Source: Halanaerobiales bacterium (GTDB taxonomy: Bacteria > Bacillota_F > Halanaerobiia > Halanaerobiales > DTU029). Taken from it: DNA of 6,404 bases. The stretch is taken from the NCBI GenBank assembly GCA_016278415.1, contig JADQBV010000195.1, forward strand, positions 1-6,404, read 5' to 3'. The notes under the pieces were generated by a model. It saw only the letters and a list, made by a program, of their open reading frames with translations, was not told the DNA's origin and made no database searches. How positions within the stretch are numbered: position 1 is the first letter of the stretch; every line of letters begins with the position of its first letter. This document shows, piece by piece, positions 1 through 5,831 of this stretch. The position numbers and the translations under genes were made by a program.

Positions 1-890
1 CTAACTATTATTGGCTGTATTGGTGCAGAGGGAAGTTCTAGCTCCTGAGGTACTGATTTAAAATTATTCCATATTTCAATTATCTCATTGAGTTCGGGTA
101 TTTCTCCTCTAAATTTCATACTAACACAGGCCGTATGACCATCAATAACAGGTACCCTATTACAATGAACAGACATTTGTATGGATTCATCATATACAAA
201 TCTACCGTCTTCAATAGACCCAAATATTTTTTGTGGTTCCACCTCTGACTTTTCTTCCTCACCACCGATATATGGGACTACATTATCCAACATATCATAA
301 GATGATGGACCTGGGTAACCTGCACCAGAGATTGCCTGCATAGTTGTAATTATCATTTTATCAACCTGATAACCCTGTTCCCTTAAGGCATGAATAGGTG
401 TAACATAACTCTGAACGCTACAATTTGGCTTTACAGCTAATAAACCTGTATCCCAGCCATAGTTTTTTCGCTGTGCTGAAATAATATCTATATGATCAAA
501 ATTGACTTCTGGAACCAGCATTGGTACATCAGCTGTATGACGGTGGGCAGAATTATTAGAGACTACTGCAAAACCCTCATTAGCATAATCTAATTCCAAT
601 TGCTTTATCTTATCTTTATCCATACTAACTGCAGAAAAAACCAATGAACACTTTCCAAGTGCATTACTAATATCTCCAGCGTTACCGACAACTAAACCCT
701 TAAACTGATCAGGAATAGGAGTAGACATAAGCCATCTTCCTTCAACAGCCTCCATATATTTCTTACCAGCAGATCTGGGAGAAGCCGCCACATAAGTCAC
801 TTCAAACCAGGGATGATTTGCCAGTAATCGCAGATAATTCTGTCCAACCATACCAGTTGCACCAATAACCCCTACTTTTATCTTATTCAT
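1..890 (-). CDS. asd: Aspartate-semialdehyde dehydrogenase, archaeal/fungal-type subfamily (3' end cut by window edge)
   Basis: Reduces L-4-aspartyl phosphate to aspartate 4-semialdehyde with NADPH, the branch point to lysine/diaminopimelate, threonine and methionine; cytosolic. 296 codons are visible and the C-terminus lies beyond the left edge (the family is about 350 residues). The N-terminus has the Rossmann dinucleotide motif GVIGATGMVGQ (residues 7-17). The catalytic cysteine is C157 in KPNCS, and the substrate-binding stretch HCNRVPVIDGHTACVS spans about 242-257. The KPNCS and HCNRVPV forms, with the GAGYPGPSSYD loop (189-199), are those of the archaeal/yeast-like subfamily rather than the E. 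coli or B. subtilis type. The ATG at 890 is preceded by AGGTGGTG with a short spacer. It lies downstream of a class V aminotransferase on the same strand but has its own promoter 170-200 bases upstream. Identification is firm from the motifs; the subfamily call is from memory of family signatures. Confidence 0.93.
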   Translation of the reverse strand, partial: MNKIKVGVIGATGMVGQNYLRLLANHPWFEVTYVAASPRSAGKKYMEAVEGRWLMSTPIPDQFKGLVVGNAGDISNALGKCSLVFSAVSMDKDKIKQLELDYANEGFAVVSNNSAHRHTADVPMLVPEVNFDHIDIISAQRKNYGWDTGLLAVKPNCSVQSYVTPIHALREQGYQVDKMIITTMQAISGAGYPGPSSYDMLDNVVPYIGGEEEKSEVEPQKIFGSIEDGRFVYDESIQMSVHCNRVPVIDGHTACVSMKFRGEIPELNEIIEIWNNFKSVPQELELPSAPIQPIIV

Positions 891-1057
891 AAAATACACC
901 ACCTTATATACTTATAATTATTATTTTTATATTTATATGTGACATAATTCTAAATTTATATTTTTCGTTTATTTTAATAACTAACAAAACCAAACTACTA
1001 CTAATATATAGTTGTACAAATTATCCGGCAATAAGCTATAATCTTTATTAATATAAA

Positions 1058-1086
1058 ATTATAACATGTATTTAATCAAAAAACAA
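1058..1086 (-). promoter_or_regulatory. Probable sigma-A promoter of asd, extended -10
   Basis: On the minus strand the -10 box is a perfect TATAAT (1058-1063) preceded by the extended TG (TGTTATAAT, 1058-1066). A 17-base spacer separates it from a weak -35, TTGTTT (1081-1086). Transcription would start near 1050, leaving an AT-rich leader of about 160 nucleotides before the asd start. I see no riboswitch or T-box that I recognise in that leader, only a small stem (AACTA/TAGTT) around 995-1015. Confidence 0.55.
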
Positions 1087-1133
1087 TTTGACACTTATAT
1101 TTTTCAGTAAAGAAATTAATTTAGCCCGCCTGG

Positions 1134-1169
1134 TAACTATTTAGTATCACTTGCTGGTACTATTAGTTA
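1134..1169 (-). other. Imperfect hairpin just downstream of the aminotransferase stop
   Basis: The arms are TAACTA (1134-1139) with TAGTTA (1164-1169), then TAGTA (1142-1146) with TACTA (1158-1162), then CA/TG closing a five-base loop. Mismatches sit between the blocks, giving thirteen pairs in total. It starts 12 bases after the aminotransferase stop codon, where a terminator or 3'-stabilising hairpin would sit. There is no T-run on either side, so a canonical intrinsic terminator is not supported. It may set the mRNA 3' end or be chance in AT-rich DNA. Confidence 0.35.
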
Positions 1170-1180
1170 GAATTAGCTTA

Positions 1181-2254
1181 TTATTTTAAGGATAATATAT
1201 CATTTATAGTATACAACAAACCTTTAATATCTACCATATTCATATCACCCATATGTGCTATGCGAAAACATTTATTTTTTAAATCCCCATACCCATTTGC
1301 AATCCGACAGTTATATTTCTCAACCAATTCCTTATTCAGATCATTAACAGATATATCTCGAGTATTTTGCACACAGGTAACAGTCTGTGACCAATATCCT
1401 TCTTCAGGATAGATATCAAAATAATTTAAAGCCCATTCCTGTACATATGCAGCCATTTCCTGATGTCTTTTAAAGCGATTTTCTAAACCCTCTACTTCTA
1501 ATATGTCCTCTAGTTGTTTCTTTAAGGAAAACATCTGTGGTATAGCAGGAGTAGATGGGGTTTGATTTTTCTGATGATATTTATACATTACAGGTAAACT
1601 AAAGTAATAGCCACGCGGTTCTACTTCTTCTGCACGAGCACGTAATTTATCACTTATAGAAGCAACAGCTAAACCAGCAGGTAAAGCAAAGGCTTTTTGT
1701 AAACCGGCCAGGCACATATCTATACCCCAATCATCAACCCTTATTTCCGTTCCTGCCATAGCTGATACTGCATCAACAAGAAAAAGAACATCATCATACT
1801 TTTTAATGACTTCCCCAATCTCTTTTATTGGATTTAAAATTCCTGTTGAAGTATCATTTGACACTAAAGTAACAGCATCATACTTGCCGGTAGCTAACTG
1901 TTCTTCAACCATTTCCGGTTTTATAGCCTTATTCCATTCTAATTCTAATTTATCACAAGGTACTCCATTCATAAGAGTAATCTCATGCCAACGCTCACCG
2001 AAAGCACCGTTAACCAGATTTAAACAGCGTTTTTTAACACCATTAACTACAGCTGACTCCATGGCACCTGTAGAAGAAGAAGTAAATAAGAACACAGGAT
2101 TTTCTGTAAATAATAATCTTTTTAAATTCACCTGAATATCCTTATATAATTCTTTAAATTCCTCTGTCCTATGGTGAATCTGTGGTCTAGCAAGTTCATT
2201 CAATAACTCAGCCCTTACTTCAGTTGGTCCAGGAGTAAACAATTTATCATGCAT
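1181..2254 (-). CDS. Class V PLP-dependent aminotransferase (alanine-glyoxylate / serine-pyruvate family)
   Basis: A pyridoxal-phosphate enzyme that moves an amino group between an amino acid and a 2-oxoacid; cytosolic. It has 357 residues, the usual family length. The N-terminal FTPGPTEV motif and IHHRTEEF are hallmarks of the alanine-glyoxylate/serine-pyruvate aminotransferase group. SSSTGAMES (59-67) matches the phosphate-binding loop, LVDAVSAMAG (160-169) carries the cofactor-contacting Asp161, and GLQKAFALPAG (184-194) carries the probable Schiff-base lysine K187. Substrates cannot be read from sequence: serine, alanine, aspartate or phosphonate donors occur in the family. The downstream asd makes an aspartate-family role possible, and its own promoter leaves this open. 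I place the start at the ATG at 2254: GGAGG (2263-2267) lies eight bases upstream. An in-frame TTG at 2269 overlaps that ribosome binding site and is unlikely to be used. Confidence 0.9.
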   Translation of the reverse strand: MHDKLFTPGPTEVRAELLNELARPQIHHRTEEFKELYKDIQVNLKRLLFTENPVFLFTSSSTGAMESAVVNGVKKRCLNLVNGAFGERWHEITLMNGVPCDKLELEWNKAIKPEMVEEQLATGKYDAVTLVSNDTSTGILNPIKEIGEVIKKYDDVLFLVDAVSAMAGTEIRVDDWGIDMCLAGLQKAFALPAGLAVASISDKLRARAEEVEPRGYYFSLPVMYKYHQKNQTPSTPAIPQMFSLKKQLEDILEVEGLENRFKRHQEMAAYVQEWALNYFDIYPEEGYWSQTVTCVQNTRDISVNDLNKELVEKYNCRIANGYGDLKNKCFRIAHMGDMNMVDIKGLLYTINDILSLK

Positions 2255-2355
2255 AACTATAACCTCCAATTAATTTTGGCATTCCACTAAGTACTCTCTC
2301 TTATGTAATTTCTTAAATAAATATTTGAATATCTATGTATCAATATTTAATAATT

Positions 2356-2384
2356 ATTATATCAATCTAAGTAAATATTGTCTA
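2356..2384 (-). promoter_or_regulatory. Probable sigma-A promoter of the aminotransferase gene
   Basis: On the minus strand, TAGACA (2379-2384, five of six consensus bases) is followed by an exact 17-base spacer and a perfect TATAAT (2356-2361). The -35 box overlaps the stop codon of the upstream methyltransferase gene. Transcription would start near 2349, giving a leader of about 95 nucleotides. This is the best promoter match in the window and argues that the aminotransferase is not dependent on the methyltransferase transcript. Confidence 0.65.
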
Positions 2385-2996
2385 CACTCTTTTTGCAATT
2401 AACAAAAATATAGGGAAAACTTTTTCTTCACCTTCTACTACCTTTTTACGTTCATAGATTATTTGATAACTAAGAGTCGTAAAGTTATATTTAGATAATA
2501 ACCCTTCTAACTCCTGCCTATCAAATCCATTATGTCCCTTAAAATCATCCCCATGAAATGATCCATCCTCTTTCTGCAAATCAGCTATACAAAGATATCC
2601 CTCATTTTCTAACATATTTGAAAATTTATTAATTACTATATCTAAGTTACTAATATGGTGTAATGTCATTAATGTATATATAACATTAAATTTTTCTTCA
2701 GGAATCGGGTCTTTCGTCAAATCAAGAAAACTAACTTTCATTTTAGTTATTTCTTTTTGCTCTATTTTATCTTTAAGTACCTCTAGCATACCCTCTGAGT
2801 TATCAGCCATAATAATCTTGCTAAAACAGTCTTGTAGTTGCATACTCAACAAACCAGTTCCACAACCATATTCAAAGGCGTTCATATCAGGTCTTACTTC
2901 TAGTTCTTTCAATATTCCATCTGCTACTATTTTAGCCCTATCGTTTCTCTCTTGATTTTCATCCCATTTTTCTGCTTTCTTATCAAATTCTGACAT
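2382..2996 (-). CDS. Class I SAM-dependent methyltransferase, substrate unknown
   Basis: A 204-residue soluble protein with the Rossmann-type SAM fold of the Methyltransf_11/25 (UbiE-like) group. Motif I is FEYGCGTG (41-48), the acidic residue that would bind the SAM ribose is D65 in IIMADNSEGML, and the post-motif region is FNVIYTLMTLHHI (103-115). Such proteins methylate small molecules such as quinones, lipids or toxic compounds, but nothing here identifies the substrate. I choose the ATG at 2996 because AAAGGAGAG lies about nine bases upstream. An ATG at 3017 is in frame, but its first codons would be that ribosome binding site. A small gene of this kind standing alone with an inverted repeat upstream may be separately regulated. 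The stop is TAG. Confidence 0.85.
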   Translation of the reverse strand: MSEFDKKAEKWDENQERNDRAKIVADGILKELEVRPDMNAFEYGCGTGLLSMQLQDCFSKIIMADNSEGMLEVLKDKIEQKEITKMKVSFLDLTKDPIPEEKFNVIYTLMTLHHISNLDIVINKFSNMLENEGYLCIADLQKEDGSFHGDDFKGHNGFDRQELEGLLSKYNFTTLSYQIIYERKKVVEGEEKVFPIFLLIAKRV

Positions 2997-3038
2997 TGTA
3001 CTATACTCTCCTTTCAAATAAATACATTAAACAAAAGT

Positions 3039-3065
3039 ATTCATAGGATACCTTAGACTATGAAT
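3039..3065. promoter_or_regulatory. 8-bp perfect inverted repeat upstream of the methyltransferase (candidate operator)
   Basis: ATTCATAG (3039-3046) and CTATGAAT (3058-3065) are perfect inverted copies separated by 11 bases. The dyad lies 43-69 bases upstream of the methyltransferase ATG and between that gene and the plus-strand remnant. On the minus strand it covers a weak promoter-like pair, TTCATA and AATACT, 17 bases apart. This geometry fits an operator over a promoter. It could instead form a leader hairpin, or be chance. Confidence 0.4.
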
Positions 3066-3145
3066 TCTTGATTTTTTAAAAAAATCCTTTTTTAAGTTTA
3101 TTAACGTGTGTCGAAAAGCAATTAATAGGGTATATTGAACACTTT

Positions 3146-3327
3146 ATGAAACCTGATAAAAGGAAATTTTTCTTAATATAGGGAGGACAATCGGTATAAT
3201 TGCTTTTATTGTACTGGTTCAAGATTCAAGTGCGTATGAAAGGCTTAAGTATATACTGTTAGTCATCGGAAGTACACAATTAGTAGTACCTCTGTTGATT
3301 AATCGTATTAATGCTGATGGGCTATAA
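3146..3327 (+). pseudogene. Frameshifted small two-helix membrane protein gene (unrecognised family)
   Basis: The ATG at 3146 reads MKPDKRKFFLI and hits TAG at 3179. Shifting by one base at about 3178 continues into an open frame, GRTIGIIAFIVLVQ... to ...VVPLLINRINADGL, ending with TAA at 3325. Joined, this makes a 60-residue protein with a basic N-terminus, two hydrophobic helices (about 9-25 and 35-53) and a short charged turn (QDSSAYERLK). A single lost A in an AATAATAG-like run would explain the break. The downstream frame has no ATG, GTG or TTG of its own. No strong ribosome binding site is seen (only AGGG at 3128-3130). I do not recognise the family. The reading rests on the membrane-protein-like character of the second frame and could be chance. 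Confidence 0.35.
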
Positions 3328-3434
3328 TCATAAAACGTCAATTCAGATATTTGCTTTTTCCCAATCAATCTAGACAAAAAAAATTGCAAAAAAAGCAAAA
3401 ATCCTTTGTATTGTAATTTCTAGAACTCAGACAT
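3324..3434 (-). pseudogene. Truncated DUF421 (YetF-like) membrane protein gene with amber stop at codon 5
   Basis: Minus-strand AAGGAGAG (3439-3446) is followed after four bases by the ATG at 3434: MSEF, then TAG (3420-3422). The same frame then reads a hydrophobic helix ending in RLIGKKQISELTFYDY (residues 22-37). That string, an N-terminal helix followed by R-[LI]-G-K-[KR]-Q-I-S-x-L-T-F-[FY]-D-Y, is the signature start of DUF421/YetF proteins (about 200-230 residues). After Y37 the family continuation (a VxGITIGSIA-type helix) is absent, so only the first sixth of the gene remains. It sits downstream of spoVAC-spoVAD-spoVAEb on the same strand, where mobile spoVA operons carry a DUF421 gene. 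Two independent lesions, the amber codon and the truncation, indicate decay. Confidence 0.75.
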
Positions 3435-3563
3435 TTTTCTCTCCTTAATGAAAGATTTGTAAGTATTTTTTATTAGTATTTATACATTTTATGATACACT
3501 CTCATACCAAAAAAAATCGTCATTTCTTCTATTAATATATCTTTACTTTGGTTTAATCTATAA

Positions 3564-3656
3564 TTATAATATTTCCTTTTTATGAAGTATATAAAGAACA
3601 ACAAAGCCAACCACTATAAAGACTATAGTTAAAATAGCCTGTACTAACAAACTCAT
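3564..3656 (-). CDS. 30-residue single-pass membrane peptide in the spoVA cluster
   Basis: The ATG at 3656 is preceded by GAGGAGG with a six-base gap from GGAGG (3663-3667), the strongest ribosome binding site in the window. The peptide starts MSLLVQAILTIVF, continues as one hydrophobic helix (about residues 3-24) and ends HKKEIL before TAA. The basic tail suggests N-out/C-in orientation. It begins 56 bases after the spoVAEb stop on the same strand, so co-transcription with the dipicolinate channel genes is likely. I do not recognise the family. It has the size and shape of accessory membrane peptides that stabilise larger complexes, but that role is inference. It is too short for most gene finders. 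Confidence 0.65.
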   Translation of the reverse strand: MSLLVQAILTIVFIVVGFVVLYILHKKEIL

Positions 3657-3712
3657 TGTTTTCCTCCTCAATAAAGTATATATCAGTTTGTCTTGAATTT
3701 AACTGAGGGTTA

Positions 3713-4066
3713 TTATGCTTTTGGGTTAAATATAATCGCTACAAAAAAAGCAATAATTACTGATGCACTAATGCCAGCACTCCCAACCTCCAGCAACCCT
3801 TTAAAAAGGCCTAGAAGACCATCTTTTTCTGCCTCCATTAAGACCCCTTTAGTTAAAATATTTCCAAAACTGGAAACAGGGGTTGTTACACCTGCACCTG
3901 CAAATTTTATTAAAGGTTCATACCAACCCAATCCTGTCAAAATGGCACCTAAAATAACTAAACCTACTAACAAATGAGCAGGTTTATATTTGGTATTATC
4001 TAAAAATATCTGACCTAATCCACAGATTAAGCCACCTATTAAAAATGCTGTAAAAAAGTTTCCCAT
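3713..4066 (-). CDS. spoVAEb: Stage V sporulation protein AE, SpoVAEb-type
   Basis: A 117-residue integral membrane protein of the SpoVA complex, which moves Ca-dipicolinic acid across the inner membrane of the spore during sporulation and germination. Hydrophobic segments lie at about 4-22, 31-49 and 92-113, with a loop FAGAGVTTPVSSFGN (55-69). This loop parallels FSGAGSMVPITGFAN in SpoVAC; the two proteins belong to the same superfamily. Length and motif fit SpoVAEb rather than the unrelated soluble SpoVAEa. The start at 4066 is supported by AGAGGTGA, which overlaps the spoVAD stop; only five bases separate the two genes, so they are translationally linked. Expression in the forespore under sigma-G is known for spoVA operons but not directly visible here. 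Confidence 0.92.
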   Translation of the reverse strand: MGNFFTAFLIGGLICGLGQIFLDNTKYKPAHLLVGLVILGAILTGLGWYEPLIKFAGAGVTTPVSSFGNILTKGVLMEAEKDGLLGLFKGLLEVGSAGISASVIIAFFVAIIFNPKA

Positions 4067-4071
4067 CTATA

Positions 4072-5088
4072 TCACCTCTCTGGAATTTTCTCTATTACTA
4101 CTGCGTGAGCTATACCTGGTATAGATTCTTTCTGTAGAACACTTAGTGGGCTTAATAAGGCACCTGTACCAAGTACTAATACCCTATTTAATTTTCCTGA
4201 TATAATCTGAGGTATAATTACGCTACCTAGCACTGTGGCTGAAGAAGCACAACCACTCCCACCAGCTCCATATTTTTTATTACCACCAAAGATCATTGCA
4301 CCACAATCTTGAAGTTTATTTCCTAGCTCAACATTCTTTTCTTTAAGTAGACTAGTTAAAACTTTCTTTCCTATTTGACCAAGATCCCCTGTTATTACCA
4401 TATCATAATCCTCTGGGCCTCTATCTAGATCCATAAAGTGCTGTAAAATAGTATCTGCAGCCGCAGGCGCCATAGCTGACCCCATATCATTTGCATCTGT
4501 TGTACCCATATCAATAACCTTACCAATAGTACTATGAGTAATCCAAACTTGTCCCCCTAGCCAACCTAATATAAATACACCTGAACCGGTAACTGTCCAC
4601 TGTTTATCTCCTGAATATTGAACACCATATTCAAGTGGTGTCCTATATTGCCTCTCGGCTGTTTGGTAATTACTTGAAGCAAAACAAAGGACACAATCCG
4701 CATATCCACCATCCATTTGCATACTCGCCAGACTTAAGGCTTCAATAACTGTTGAACATGCACCATATATACCCAAAAGAGGTATATCATAGTCTCTAGA
4801 AACGTAATTAGCTATTATAATTTGATTAAGTAAATCACCAGCTATTAAAAAGTCTATATCTGATGGTGTTATTGATGTTTTTCCAAGTGTAAGGTCTATT
4901 ACATCAGAAACCATCTTCATTTCTCCCTTTTCCCAGGTATCTTGACCACATTTTACATCATCACAGACTAAATCAAAACTATCTCCCAAAGGACCTTTAG
5001 CTTCTTCAGGTCCTACTATAGAACCATGACCCAAAATATGTGGAGGGTTCTGATATGTTAAAGTTTGTCCCTGTAATTTATCTGCCAT
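4072..5088 (-). CDS. spoVAD: Stage V sporulation protein AD, dipicolinic acid-binding thiolase-fold protein
   Basis: SpoVAD is the soluble subunit of the SpoVA channel. It binds dipicolinic acid and lies against the inner spore membrane, and has the fold of thiolases and ketosynthases without known condensation activity. The protein has 338 residues, the full family length. Visible marks are GHGSIVGPEEAKGPLGDSFD (20-39), the ketosynthase-like cysteine C111 in GIYGACSTVIEAL, the segment AERQYRTPLEYGVQ, GTTDANDMGSAMAPAA, and a Gly-rich C-terminal part GAGGSGCASSATV. The ATG at 5088 follows GGGGG (5098-5102). The spoVAC stop lies five bases upstream and spoVAEb starts five bases downstream, a typical compact spoVAC-D-Eb arrangement. 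No lesion is seen. Confidence 0.96.
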   Translation of the reverse strand: MADKLQGQTLTYQNPPHILGHGSIVGPEEAKGPLGDSFDLVCDDVKCGQDTWEKGEMKMVSDVIDLTLGKTSITPSDIDFLIAGDLLNQIIIANYVSRDYDIPLLGIYGACSTVIEALSLASMQMDGGYADCVLCFASSNYQTAERQYRTPLEYGVQYSGDKQWTVTGSGVFILGWLGGQVWITHSTIGKVIDMGTTDANDMGSAMAPAAADTILQHFMDLDRGPEDYDMVITGDLGQIGKKVLTSLLKEKNVELGNKLQDCGAMIFGGNKKYGAGGSGCASSATVLGSVIIPQIISGKLNRVLVLGTGALLSPLSVLQKESIPGIAHAVVIEKIPER

Positions 5089-5093
5089 ACTAC

Positions 5094-5543
5094 TTATCCC
5101 CCTAATACTGTTTTCAATAAACCTATTATAAAAGCAGAAACCATTCCATAAACTAAAACAGGTCCAGCAACAACAAACATTTTTGCACCCAACCCTAGAA
5201 TTATATCATCCTGTTTAAATTCCATTGCTGGCGAAACCATGGCATTAGCAAAGCCTGTTATAGGTACCATTGAACCTGCACCTGAAAATTGTCCTATCTC
5301 ATCATAAACACCAATTCCCGTTAGTAGGGCTCCAATAAAAATCATTGTAATGGCACTTAATGTCCCTGCATCTTCTTGAGACATATTTGCTAAGATATAT
5401 ATTTCCCAAAATCCTTGTCCTATAACACAAATAATGCCCCCTACAATATATGCTTTAATAAAGTTCTTGAACTTTGTTCTGGGTGCCTGGTTCTGTTTCA
5501 CTAATTTCTTATACTCATCCTTAGTTTTATTAATATGTTTCAT
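5094..5543 (-). CDS. spoVAC: Stage V sporulation protein AC, membrane channel subunit
   Basis: SpoVAC is an integral membrane subunit of the dipicolinic acid channel; in Bacillus it behaves as a mechanosensitive-type channel. The protein has 149 residues with a basic cytoplasmic N-terminus (KTKDEYKKLVK) and hydrophobic segments at about 31-50, 62-80 and 120-145. The signature loop FSGAGSMVPITGFANAM (86-102) lies before the last helix. I place the start at the ATG at 5543, nine bases after AGAGGTG. An in-frame GTG at 5555 lies inside that ribosome binding site and is unlikely to be used. It is the first intact gene of the minus-strand spoVA set, with 330 bases of non-coding sequence before the divergent DUF1657 gene. 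Confidence 0.95.
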   Translation of the reverse strand: MKHINKTKDEYKKLVKQNQAPRTKFKNFIKAYIVGGIICVIGQGFWEIYILANMSQEDAGTLSAITMIFIGALLTGIGVYDEIGQFSGAGSMVPITGFANAMVSPAMEFKQDDIILGLGAKMFVVAGPVLVYGMVSAFIIGLLKTVLGG

Positions 5544-5683
5544 AATTAAAGTCACCTCTTTCTAAAGTCAGACCTGATACTTTTGCTATTTTAAGGCTCG
5601 TTTATATTCTTTATTGGTAAATTTACTATTTAGTAATTCGTGTTCCTCAGCCTTATATACAGATTTATCTCCCTTTCTATCAC

Positions 5684-5695
5684 TATTATTCCCTA
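5684..5695 (-). promoter_or_regulatory. Candidate forespore (sigma-F/sigma-G) -10 region for spoVAC
   Basis: Minus-strand GGGAATAATA (5684-5693) fits the B. subtilis sigma-F -10 consensus GGnnAnAnTR at every fixed position, and the overlapping AATAATA fits sigma-G CATnnTA except for the first base. SpoVA operons are known forespore genes, so this is the expected promoter class. The -35 is poor: a TAATA sits about 16 bases upstream, where GYATA/GNATR would be expected. A start near 5677 would leave a leader of about 135 nucleotides. The same TAGGGAATAA string occurs ahead of the divergent gene. Confidence 0.4.
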
Positions 5696-5750
5696 AAAAC
5701 CTAAAAACATATTACTATTAATTTTACAATTTATTAAATAATATAAGTAG

Positions 5751-5773
5751 ACATAATAAAGTTTTTATTATGT
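5751..5773. repeat. Perfect 10-bp AT-rich inverted repeat in the divergent spoVAC/DUF1657 gap
   Basis: ACATAATAAA (5751-5760) and TTTATTATGT (5764-5773) are perfect inverted copies with a three-base centre. Each strand therefore carries CATAATA, which looks like a sigma-G -10 box, pointing outward to each gene. No good -35 lies 17-18 bases upstream in either direction. It could be a protein-binding palindrome shared by both transcription units or an AT-rich chance dyad. Confidence 0.4.
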
Positions 5774-5831
5774 TCAATTAATTATCTATGACATTTTTAT
5801 AAAGTAATTACCATTATTAAATCTAAATTTC

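Larger units (their letters stand above)
891..1180. other. Intergenic region between aminotransferase and asd
   Basis: These 290 bases hold the asd promoter and leader, plus a hairpin just after the aminotransferase stop. No ORF with a ribosome binding site is present on either strand. A lysine riboswitch, T-box or SAM riboswitch would be the expected control elements for an aspartate-pathway gene, but I recognise none of their conserved cores. A GC-rich patch (minus strand CCAGGCGGGC, around 1124-1133) stands out in otherwise AT-rich sequence and is unexplained. Confidence 0.6.

Noticed and set aside
891..1057. Riboswitch or T-box in the asd leader
   Set aside because: No conserved lysine-riboswitch, SAM-riboswitch or T-box core is recognised, and no terminator/antiterminator pair with a T-run is present.
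1806..2135. Plus-strand open frame of 109 codons
   Set aside because: It lies entirely antisense to the well-identified aminotransferase, has no ribosome binding site and has a low-complexity Ser/Thr-rich translation.
2997..3017. Upstream ATG extension of the methyltransferase
   Set aside because: The added codons are the ribosome binding site itself (AAAGGAGAG); the ATG at 2996 has correct spacing.
3420..3434. MSEF start shared by the DUF421 remnant and the methyltransferase, suggesting a duplicated 5' end
   Set aside because: Likeness is limited to the ribosome binding site and four codons, and the DNA and protein diverge at once afterwards; coincidence is enough.
3491..3505. TATGA/TCATA hairpin as terminator of the spoVA unit
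   Set aside because: The stem is five AT-rich pairs and the T-run lies on the wrong (5') side for minus-strand transcription.
3473..3523. Minus-strand 16-codon frame between the 30-residue peptide and the DUF421 remnant
   Set aside because: No ribosome binding site, no recognisable composition, and such short frames are common in AT-rich spacers.
3693..3977. Plus-strand open frame of 94 codons
   Set aside because: Antisense to spoVAEb, with no ribosome binding site; its Pro/Lys-rich translation is what antisense of membrane-protein codons gives.
5691..5708. Tandem CCTAAAAA-type repeat (minus strand GTTTTTAG twice)
   Set aside because: Only two copies of eight bases; too short to be a repeat array or an iteron set.
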